Positions 1 through 5,532 of a DNA stretch of 6,720 nucleotides are shown here, piece after piece; position 1 is the stretch's first letter; every line of letters starts with the position of its first letter. Under the pieces are notes generated by a model, which saw only the letters and a program-made list of their open reading frames with translations, ran no database searches and was not told the DNA's origin. Where the stretch lies: the NCBI GenBank assembly GCA_016189965.1, contig JACPRL010000051.1, positions 1 to 6,720 of the forward strand. Direction: 5' to 3'. Origin of the DNA: Acidobacteriota bacterium. Its GTDB lineage: Bacteria; Acidobacteriota; Terriglobia; Acidiferrales; 2-02-FULL-67-57. Position numbers and translations under genes: made by a program.

Positions 1-1
1 C

Positions 2-703
2 ATCGAGCTGATGCGCCGCGGCTTCGCGAGCGGCATTGCCACCACCGGCGCCGCCCTCATCCACGACTTCGAAATCGCCCTGGCCGGGCGCACCTCGGAA
101 GACGTCGAAGCCCAGCTCGCCCGTGGCCGCTTCGGCATGGCCGAAGAGACCGGCACGCTGCTCAATAAAATAGCCCGCTTCGCCGCCCGCGAAGAGCTGG
201 GCCTGGGCGAAGCCGTCGGCTACTTCCTCACCCGCAGCGGCAAGGATGCCCTCGACCCGCTGCCGCGCTTCCTCGACGTCTCTCTGCTCGCCGCCGCCTA
301 CCGGGCTCGCGTCCCCTTCACGGTGCATCTCGCCCTCGGCACCGACATCTTCCACGTCCATCCCGGCGCCGACGGCGCTGCGCTCGGCGCCGCGAGCTTC
401 CGCGACTTCCGCCTCTTCTGCTCTCTGGTCGAGCAGCTTCACGGTGGCGGCGTCTATCTCAACATGGGCTCCGCGGTCATCCTTCCCGAAGTCTTCCTGA
501 AAGCGCTGGCCGTCGTCCGCGGCCTCGGCCGCTCGCTGCGCAACTTCACCACCGCCAACCTCGACTTTCTGCAGCACTACCGCCCCACGCAGAACGTGCT
601 GCTGCGCCCCGCGCGCGCCCTCCGCGCCCAAGCCATCGCTCTCACCGGCCCGCACGAACTTCTCCTGCCCCTGCTCGCCGCCGCCCTCATCGAACGCGCG
701 TAA
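2..703 (+). CDS. Conserved protein of the bacterial deoxyhypusine synthase-like family (5' partial)
   Basis: The reading frame is already open at the left edge: codons Ile-Glu-Leu precede the first ATG at position 11, and they fit the family pattern, so the true start lies upstream and the Met at 11 is internal. About 233 residues are visible. Recognisable blocks are GAALIHDFEIAL near the left edge, GTDIFHVHP followed by DGAALG in the middle (about 337-390), GGGVYLNMGSAVILPEVF (about 443-496), and a C-terminal LTGPHELLLPLLAAAL. From memory these blocks match a bacterial family often labelled deoxyhypusine synthase-like or hypothetical, which probably has an NAD-binding Rossmann-type fold. Bacteria generally lack eIF5A, and I see no Gly-Lys segment like the one carrying the catalytic lysine of true deoxyhypusine synthase, so hypusine formation is unlikely. 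The stop is TAA at 701. The next gene starts 61 bp later with its own promoter-like element. The gene call is firm; the function is not known. Confidence 0.85.
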   Translation: MELMRRGFASGIATTGAALIHDFEIALAGRTSEDVEAQLARGRFGMAEETGTLLNKIARFAAREELGLGEAVGYFLTRSGKDALDPLPRFLDVSLLAAAYRARVPFTVHLALGTDIFHVHPGADGAALGAASFRDFRLFCSLVEQLHGGGVYLNMGSAVILPEVFLKALAVVRGLGRSLRNFTTANLDFLQHYRPTQNVLLRPARALRAQAIALTGPHELLLPLLAAALIERA

Positions 704-723
704 CCTGCGCCCGTAACAACCGG

Positions 724-753
724 TTGCCCTCACCGCGCTCCGGCTGCTACATT
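724..753 (+). promoter_or_regulatory. Putative sigma-70-type promoter of the CPBP protease gene
   Basis: A -35-like TTGCCC (724-729) is followed after 18 bp by a -10-like TACATT (748-753), preceded by GC. Each hexamer matches the E. coli consensus at 4 of 6 positions. The -10 element ends 11 bp before the ATG at 765, so transcription would start only about 5 bases before the start codon, leaving essentially no leader. The element lies in the 61-bp gap after the preceding gene. This is prediction by pattern only. Confidence 0.45.
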
Positions 754-764
754 CAGGCGCACCG

Positions 765-1577
765 ATGAGCGACGCAGCCCCAGTCCCGGCCGCTGAAGAA
801 GCGCGCCCTGCGCCGCCGCCCTCGCTCGGCGGCTTGCTGGACCTCTTCTTCTTCCTGCTCCTCGCCGTGGCTCTTTTCCTGCTCGTCCAATTCGTCGCCC
901 TCTATGCCGTCGCGCAGGGCGCCCGCGCGCGCCAGCCCCACGTCGAATGGCCGGAACTGCTGCGACAGGTCGCCGAGGACGTGCAGTACAGCGCCTTCTA
1001 CATCATCCCTGTGCAGACTATTTTCCAGGTCCTGCTCCTCCTGCTTCTTTACGCTCTGGTGCGAGGCCGCCGCGGCCTGCCTTTCTGGTCGAGCCTGGCC
1101 GTGCACGCCCTGCCCGCGCGTCACATTCTTCCCGCCGCCGGCGCAGGCCTCTTGCTCGCTCTCGTTGTCCAGTTCTCCAACGTCCTCATCCCGCCGCCCG
1201 AGCCGCTGCCCATCGACCGCCTCTTCACCACCCGCGGCGCCGCCTGGCTCATCGTCGGCGCCAGCCTGCTCGTGGCCCCTTTCGCCGAAGAACTCGTCTT
1301 CCGCGGCTACATCTACAGCCTGCTCGAGCGGCGCTGGAACATCCCCACAGCCGTTCTGGGCAGCGGCATCCTGTTCGGCGCCATCCATTTCCCCCAGCTC
1401 TTCCCCGGCTATTTCCAGATGCTCCTCCTCTGCGGTGTCGGCGTCGTTTTCTCGCTCGCGCGCGCTCGCACCGGCACTACCGTTGCCAGCATGCTTCTCC
1501 ACGTAGGCTACAACGGCGCCATTTCCACCCTGTTTCTGCTCTCTCCGCAGTTCCGCGCTCTCCCCGCTGGCTTCTGA
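765..1577 (+). CDS. CPBP-family intramembrane metalloprotease (CAAX/Abi type)
   Basis: This 270-residue polytopic membrane protein belongs to the CPBP (CAAX protease and bacteriocin-processing, Abi) family of glutamate-type intramembrane proteases. The motifs are all present: EELVFR (residues 175-180, E175, E176 and R180), FxxxH (F204 to H208) and HxxxN (H246 to N250). The N-terminus is a soluble Ala/Pro-rich stretch of about 20 residues. Hydrophobic segments follow near 24-49, 79-98, 122-144, 157-173, 195-212, 214-233 and 239-258, with the catalytic motifs in the last four, as usual for the family. Substrates of bacterial members are mostly unknown; some process or protect against bacteriocins and others cleave membrane proteins. 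No bacteriocin-like gene is visible here, so immunity is not supported. The ATG at 765 lacks a good Shine-Dalgarno sequence (only a weak AGG), consistent with the close promoter. mtnA follows after 56 bp with a separate promoter-like element. Confidence 0.92.
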   Translation: MSDAAPVPAAEEARPAPPPSLGGLLDLFFFLLLAVALFLLVQFVALYAVAQGARARQPHVEWPELLRQVAEDVQYSAFYIIPVQTIFQVLLLLLLYALVRGRRGLPFWSSLAVHALPARHILPAAGAGLLLALVVQFSNVLIPPPEPLPIDRLFTTRGAAWLIVGASLLVAPFAEELVFRGYIYSLLERRWNIPTAVLGSGILFGAIHFPQLFPGYFQMLLLCGVGVVFSLARARTGTTVASMLLHVGYNGAISTLFLLSPQFRALPAGF

Positions 1578-1592
1578 CCTTTTCAACCACAC

Positions 1593-1622
1593 TTGCTCGT
1601 TTCGCATCGCCCGCGCTACACT
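1593..1622 (+). promoter_or_regulatory. Putative promoter of mtnA
   Basis: A -35-like TTGCTC (1593-1598, 3 of 6 consensus bases) and a -10-like TACACT (1617-1622, 4 of 6, preceded by GC) are separated by 18 bp. The -10 element ends 11 bp before the mtnA ATG, the same distance as in front of the preceding protease gene. No Shine-Dalgarno sequence lies between it and the ATG. The hexamers are weak taken alone; the repeated layout is the main support. Confidence 0.42.
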
Positions 1623-1633
1623 CACTCGCCGCT

Positions 1634-2692
1634 ATGATTGAAACTATTAAATGGACCGAGCAGGGCGTCGTCATTCTCGACCAACTCGAGCTCCCCGCGC
1701 ACGAGGTCTACCGCACCTGCACCAGCTACGAGCAGGTCGCTGACGCCATCCGCCGCATGGTCATCCGCGGCGCACCCGCCATCGGTGTCGCCGCGGCCAT
1801 GGGCATCGCGCTCGGCGTCGACCGCTCGCCTGCCGCCGACGCCGCCGCACTCGAAAAGGAGTTCAACCACATCTGCGACGTCATGGCCCAGACCCGCCCC
1901 ACGGCCGTCAACCTTTTCTGGGCCATTGAGCGGATGCGCGCCGCGTTCGAGGAAACCAAAGGCGAGGGGGTGGAGGCGGTGCGCCGCCGCTTAGTCGAAG
2001 AAGCGCAGCGCATCCACGCCGAAGACTTGGCTCAATGCGCGGCTATCGCCCGCCACGGGGCCGTGCTCCTTCCCGCCCAGGGCCGCGTGTTGACTCACTG
2101 CAATGCCGGCGCGCTGTGCGCCGCTGGCGGCTATGGCACGGCTCTCGGCGTCATCCGCGGTGCCATCGAGCAGGGAAAGCAGCTCGAAGTGCTGGCCACG
2201 GAGACCCGACCCTACCTGCAAGGCGCGCGCCTGACCACGTGGGAGCTGCAGCGCGATGGCATCCCCACCACGCTCATCACCGACAACATGGTCGGCCACC
2301 TGATGAAAACCGGCCAAGTGAGCTGCGTCGTCGTTGGCGCTGACCGCATCGCCGCCAACGGCGACACCGCCAACAAGATCGGCACCTATACCATCGCCGT
2401 GCTGGCCCGCGAGCACGGCCTCCCCTTCTATGTCGCCGCGCCGTTCAGCTCCATTGACCTCTCGCTCCCCTCCGGCGATCAGATTCCCATCGAAGAGCGT
2501 TCGCCCGAGGAGGTCACCCACATCGGTTCCACCCGCATCGCGCCGGAAAACCTCCCCGCGCGCCACCCCGCCTTCGACGTCACCCCAGCGCGCCTCATCA
2601 CCGCCATCATCACCGAGCGCGGCGTCGCCCGCCCGCCCTACCAGCAGTCGCTCAAAGCCCTGGCGGAACTCCCCGTCTCCGCGGCGCTCTAA
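1634..2692 (+). CDS. mtnA: S-methyl-5-thioribose-1-phosphate isomerase (methionine salvage)
   Basis: The 352-residue product is an aldose-ketose isomerase converting 5-methylthioribose-1-phosphate to 5-methylthioribulose-1-phosphate in cytoplasmic methionine salvage. It belongs to the eIF2B-related MtnA family and has the usual full length. Visible signatures are RGAPAIG (residues 45-51), RPTAVNLFWAIERM, LTHCNAGALCAAGGYGTALG with Cys156, TRPYLQGARLTTWEL, and VVGADRIAANGDTANKIGTY with Asp237. Cys156 and Asp237 correspond to the catalytic pair described for Bacillus subtilis MtnA (Cys160 and Asp240). The frame is open for 229 codons further upstream, but that part lies inside the protease gene in another frame. 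ATG 1634 is chosen because MIETIKW is the normal MtnA N-terminus. There is no Shine-Dalgarno sequence, and a -10-like element sits 11 bp upstream, so a leaderless mRNA is likely. No other methionine-salvage gene (mtnB, mtnC, mtnK or mtnP) is adjacent. The stop overlaps that of the convergent membrane-protein gene by 4 bp. Confidence 0.96.
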   Translation: MIETIKWTEQGVVILDQLELPAHEVYRTCTSYEQVADAIRRMVIRGAPAIGVAAAMGIALGVDRSPAADAAALEKEFNHICDVMAQTRPTAVNLFWAIERMRAAFEETKGEGVEAVRRRLVEEAQRIHAEDLAQCAAIARHGAVLLPAQGRVLTHCNAGALCAAGGYGTALGVIRGAIEQGKQLEVLATETRPYLQGARLTTWELQRDGIPTTLITDNMVGHLMKTGQVSCVVVGADRIAANGDTANKIGTYTIAVLAREHGLPFYVAAPFSSIDLSLPSGDQIPIEERSPEEVTHIGSTRIAPENLPARHPAFDVTPARLITAIITERGVARPPYQQSLKALAELPVSAAL

Positions 2693-3261
2693 CTTCTCTT
2701 GACAATCGCGGCTAGGACCAAACCCATCAACAGGTACGCCACGACGTGGTCAAACATCTGCACCAGCGTGTAGTCGGTCGGAAAGCCGTACCAGTTCCAA
2801 TAGGAGAAATCAGTCTCCAGCCCTGGCACCAGCCCCAGCAGCGCGACGAACAGCACGCGCGCGCTGTAACCGGCTAGTGCCGCACCTGCCTGCGCGAGCA
2901 GCAACGCCGCCACCAGCGCCACAAGCATGTTGCTCAACAGCTCCCGCACTAGGTCAGCCGGTGCAATCGGCTCCTCGCCCGTCGGGTGATAAATCAGAAT
3001 GCCCCATGGCCCCTGCCGATACTTCTCCGCCCAGGCTTCCTGCGCCGCTTGGTCGGCGCTTGCGTGCGGCACGCCCAGCCCCGGGAAAAAGTAGAACCCC
3101 GGCTCGGAGATGTTCTCCTTCATCGCCGCGACGATCGGCGCTTCGTTCCCCAACTCCTTGATGCCCACTTCGCCCAGCGGCAGCACCATGTGCGAAACCG
3201 CTCCCCAGATGAACAACACCAATCCACCCACAACCCCGCCCAACACGATCTTCTTGGTCAT
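2689..3261 (-). CDS. Small four-helix membrane protein of unknown function
   Basis: The 190-residue product has a hydrophobic segment directly at the N-terminus (about 5-27, containing W19 and H24), a hydrophilic loop of about 75 residues, then three more hydrophobic segments (about 110-130, 135-150 and 168-187) and a short basic C-terminus. The loop holds GFYFFPG (55-61) and an acidic/Pro stretch near 95-103. WNWYGFP (155-161) lies between helices three and four. From memory, similar proteins with the N-terminal LGGVVGGLVLFIWG pattern occur as uncharacterised membrane proteins in Acidobacteria and other bacteria; I do not know a function. The first helix lacks a clear cleavage site, so it is probably a membrane anchor. 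The start is well supported by AAGGAGA 5 bases upstream of ATG 3261. It lies 109 bp after the sulfotransferase on the same strand, so it may be a separate transcript. Confidence 0.88.
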   Translation of the reverse strand: MTKKIVLGGVVGGLVLFIWGAVSHMVLPLGEVGIKELGNEAPIVAAMKENISEPGFYFFPGLGVPHASADQAAQEAWAEKYRQGPWGILIYHPTGEEPIAPADLVRELLSNMLVALVAALLLAQAGAALAGYSARVLFVALLGLVPGLETDFSYWNWYGFPTDYTLVQMFDHVVAYLLMGLVLAAIVKRS

Positions 3262-3266
3262 GTGAT

Positions 3267-3273
3267 TCTCCTT
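3267..3273 (-). promoter_or_regulatory. Strong ribosome-binding site of the small membrane-protein gene
   Basis: AAGGAGA on the minus strand sits 5 bases before the ATG at 3261-3259. It fixes the start of this gene. It also shows that the organism uses classical Shine-Dalgarno sequences at some genes, in contrast to the two + strand genes that lack them. Confidence 0.75.
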
Positions 3274-3370
3274 CCGGAATGTGCCGGTCGGCTTTGGCCC
3301 CTGCCGGAGGCGAACTCTGCCACGGCCATACCGGCCGCGTCAACTCAGCACTTGGTCGAGAGCACGCCTC

Positions 3371-4309
3371 TTACCAGTCCACACTAGTCTCGTAGCCGAG
3401 CTCAATCAGTTGCTGGCCGGCCAGGGCTTTGAAGGCCGCCCTGTGCTCGTCGTTGAAGTGGTCTCGCCAGGAACCCAACTGGCCGCGGCGAAAGGTGAGG
3501 CTTTCCTCCCAGAACACCTGCGACGCCACCTGCCGCACTTGCTCCGGCGTCAGCGACAATCCGACGTGCGCTGCCACGTGGCGCACCTCTTCCTCTTGCT
3601 CCTCGGCGCTGCCGCCACCGGCCGGCCCTACCAGCCTCTCGAAGCGCGCCGTGTAGTTCATCGCCAGCTTCGTCCACGGCTGCACTGACTTCAACCGTTC
3701 GCCAATATCCCGCAGGCTGACTGTCTTTCCTCCGCGGCGGACACTCACTCCTCGGATGCTCGCCAGCAGCCGCTCTTCCGGCGTGTGCAAGGTCTGGGTG
3801 AAGTACTCGTGCAAACGGTGGTCAGACCGGCTGGTGATGTGGTCCACCAGTGACACCAGTGCATCGCGGGGGTCGCGGAGAATCAGCAACGTCCGCAAGC
3901 CAAGGCGGTTCACCAGCTCCGCAAAGGCCTCGCTGTAAGGGATGTGGCCGGCGACAAACTCGCCGGGACGCAGGCGAGCCAGCCGCCGCTCCACCTCCCT
4001 GACCGGCAGCCAGGTGGGCTCGCCAATGCCGAGCGGCACCGCATCGGCTTCCTCAACGGTCGGCGAGTCGAGGCCGAGAAGCCATCGCCAGCGATCCACC
4101 TGCCGCGCCAGAAAGAAATCGTGCCGCTGCTCTCCGCCCAGCAGGCTGACGCAACGCACCAGCAGGTGAGTTCCGCCTTTGGGGAAGCCGTTTACTACCA
4201 GAGGAGGCAGCGGCCCGTAGGGGGCAGGCGTGCGCCGTCCCAGCAGACGGCCCAGCAACCGGCGACCCCACGCCCGTCGTCGGAGTCGCACCCACGGCGC
4301 TCGTTCCAT
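3371..4309 (-). CDS. PAPS-dependent sulfotransferase
   Basis: The 312-residue product is a sulfotransferase-domain protein that would transfer sulfate from PAPS to a hydroxyl or amine acceptor. Visible motifs are the 5'-phosphosulfate loop GFPKGGTH (41-48), a possible catalytic His121 in FVAGHIPYS, the 3'-phosphate motif RDPRDALVSLV (145-155, R145 and S153), and the C-terminal FRRGQLGSWRDHF block (273-285) that closes over the cofactor. The length is typical for the family. The first 26 residues carry ten arginines in a pattern like RRLLGRLLGRR, which could form an amphipathic helix binding membrane lipid or nucleic acid; there is no signal peptide or full membrane helix. The acceptor cannot be read from the sequence; a carbohydrate, lipid or small molecule is possible. 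GAGGG lies 4 bases before the ATG. The gene starts 52 bp after serC on the same strand with no clear terminator between them, so cotranscription is plausible. Functional linkage to serine synthesis is not shown. Confidence 0.9.
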   Translation of the reverse strand: MERAPWVRLRRRAWGRRLLGRLLGRRTPAPYGPLPPLVVNGFPKGGTHLLVRCVSLLGGEQRHDFFLARQVDRWRWLLGLDSPTVEEADAVPLGIGEPTWLPVREVERRLARLRPGEFVAGHIPYSEAFAELVNRLGLRTLLILRDPRDALVSLVDHITSRSDHRLHEYFTQTLHTPEERLLASIRGVSVRRGGKTVSLRDIGERLKSVQPWTKLAMNYTARFERLVGPAGGGSAEEQEEEVRHVAAHVGLSLTPEQVRQVASQVFWEESLTFRRGQLGSWRDHFNDEHRAAFKALAGQQLIELGYETSVDW

Positions 4310-4361
4310 CGCGCCCTCATCCCCGCCCCATTCGGGACAGCAGCCCGGGCGGGCCGGAGAA

Positions 4362-5522
4362 CTAGCCGCTCTTCTGCTGGAAGTCCTTCATAAAGGCTAC
4401 CAGCGCCTGAACGCCCTCGAGCGGGAAGGCATTGAAGATGGACGCCCGCATGCCGCCCACGGTGCGGTGGCCGGCCAGCCCCACCAGCTTCTGCTGCGCC
4501 GCCTCGGCGACGAACTTCTTCTCCAGCTCCTCGGTCGGCAGCCGGAAGGTGACGTTCATCCGCGAACGGCTCGCCTTCTCTGCCGTGCCGCGGTAGAAGC
4601 CGCCGCTGGCGTCAATGGCGTGGTAGAGCAGCTCCGCCTTCTCCCGGTTGCGCCGCTCCATCTCCTTGAGCCCGCCCAGCCCGCGCAGCCACTTCATCAC
4701 CAATCGCAGCACATAAATGGCAAACACGGGCGGGGTGTTGTAGACCGACTTCTTCTCCGCCTGCAGCTTGTAGTCGAGCATGGCCGGCAAGCCCGCCGGC
4801 ACCCGAGCCAGCAGGTCGTCGCTCACGATGACCACCGTCACACCCGCTGGGCCCATGTTCTTCTGCGCGCCGGCATAGATGAGACCGTACTTCCGCACCT
4901 CAATCGGCCGGCTCAGGATATCCGACGAAGCGTCGCACACCAGCGGCACCCCGCCCACCTCGGGCTCCATTGCCCACTCCGTCCCTTCGATCGTGTTGTT
5001 CGAAGTGAAATGGACGTAGGCCGCCGTGGGGTCAAGCTTCAGCTCTTCCTGTCGCGGAATGCGCGAAAAGTTGTCCGCCTCCGTGGAGCCTGCAATGTTC
5101 ACCCGCCCTAACTTCTTCGCCTCCTTGAGGGCCGCCTCCGCCCAGTGGCCGGTGTGGATGTAGTCGGCCACGCCGTCCTTGGGCAGCAGGTTCATCGGCA
5201 CCATGGTGAACTGCAGGCTGGCGCCTCCCTGCAGAAACACCACTTTGTAGTTGTCGGGAATGTTCAGCAACGCGCGCAGGTCGGCCTCCGCCTCCGCCAG
5301 AATGGCGTCGAATGTCTTCGAGCGGTGGCTGATTTCCAGCACCGACATCCCGACGCCGGGCAGCGCCAGCAAGTCGCGCTGCGCCTCCTCCAGCGCCGCC
5401 ACCGGCAGCACCGCTGGGCCGGGGTTGAAATTATAGACACGCTCGACTCTCTTCGGCGCGGCCGCCTGGGCCGCCGCCACCGCCGCTTGCGCCATGCTCT
5501 TCCCATAAGGAGTTCCGCTCAT
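4362..5522 (-). CDS. serC: Phosphoserine aminotransferase
   Basis: SerC is a PLP enzyme converting 3-phosphohydroxypyruvate and glutamate to O-phosphoserine and 2-oxoglutarate, the second step of serine synthesis; it can also act in pyridoxal phosphate synthesis. Signatures in order are VYNFNPGPAVLP (29-40), ISHRSK (64-69), FLQGGASLQFTMVPMNL (96-112), HFTSNNTIEGTEW (171-183), VCDASSDILSRP with PLP-contacting Asp197, YAGAQKNMGPAG with Schiff-base Lys221, and the C-terminal GHRTVGGMRASIFNAF (351-366). At 386 residues it is slightly longer than E. coli SerC (362), mainly because of an Ala-rich N-terminal extension of about 25 residues. I chose ATG 5522 because GAGGTGA stands 3 bases before it. 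ATG 5495 (Met10) has a weaker GGGAAG and cannot be excluded. The start lies 3 bp after the serA stop, so the two are surely one operon and probably translationally coupled. Confidence 0.96.
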   Translation of the reverse strand: MSGTPYGKSMAQAAVAAAQAAAPKRVERVYNFNPGPAVLPVAALEEAQRDLLALPGVGMSVLEISHRSKTFDAILAEAEADLRALLNIPDNYKVVFLQGGASLQFTMVPMNLLPKDGVADYIHTGHWAEAALKEAKKLGRVNIAGSTEADNFSRIPRQEELKLDPTAAYVHFTSNNTIEGTEWAMEPEVGGVPLVCDASSDILSRPIEVRKYGLIYAGAQKNMGPAGVTVVIVSDDLLARVPAGLPAMLDYKLQAEKKSVYNTPPVFAIYVLRLVMKWLRGLGGLKEMERRNREKAELLYHAIDASGGFYRGTAEKASRSRMNVTFRLPTEELEKKFVAEAAQQKLVGLAGHRTVGGMRASIFNAFPLEGVQALVAFMKDFQQKSG

Positions 5523-5525
5523 AGG

Positions 5526-5532
5526 TCACCTC
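5526..5532 (-). promoter_or_regulatory. serC ribosome-binding site overlapping the serA stop codon
   Basis: On the minus strand GAGGTGA ends with the TGA stop codon of serA and is followed by 3 bases and the serC ATG (5522). The last serA codons therefore form the serC Shine-Dalgarno sequence. A ribosome finishing serA would sit directly on the serC start region, an arrangement typical of translational coupling. Confidence 0.75.

Noticed and set aside
753..1625. Long minus-strand open frame opposite the CPBP protease (290 codons)
   Set aside because: The product is a Glu/Gly/Ala/Arg-rich low-complexity sequence with no motif, as expected from the complement of a GC-rich membrane-protein gene. 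The + strand protein has complete catalytic motifs.
947..1633. A 229-codon N-terminal extension of MtnA in the same frame
   Set aside because: The frame is open, but the stretch is Arg/Pro/His-rich, overlaps the protease gene in another frame, and MIETIKW at 1634 is the normal MtnA start.
4310..4361. GC-rich inverted repeat (GCCC-GCCC-GGGC on the minus strand) between serC and the sulfotransferase as a terminator
   Set aside because: The stem is only four to five base pairs and no T run follows, so it does not support termination after serC.
4230..5111. Plus-strand open frame opposite serC and the sulfotransferase start (293 codons)
   Set aside because: It lies antisense to serC, whose signatures are unmistakable. 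The predicted product is rich in Arg, His and Leu without domains, which is a GC-driven shadow.
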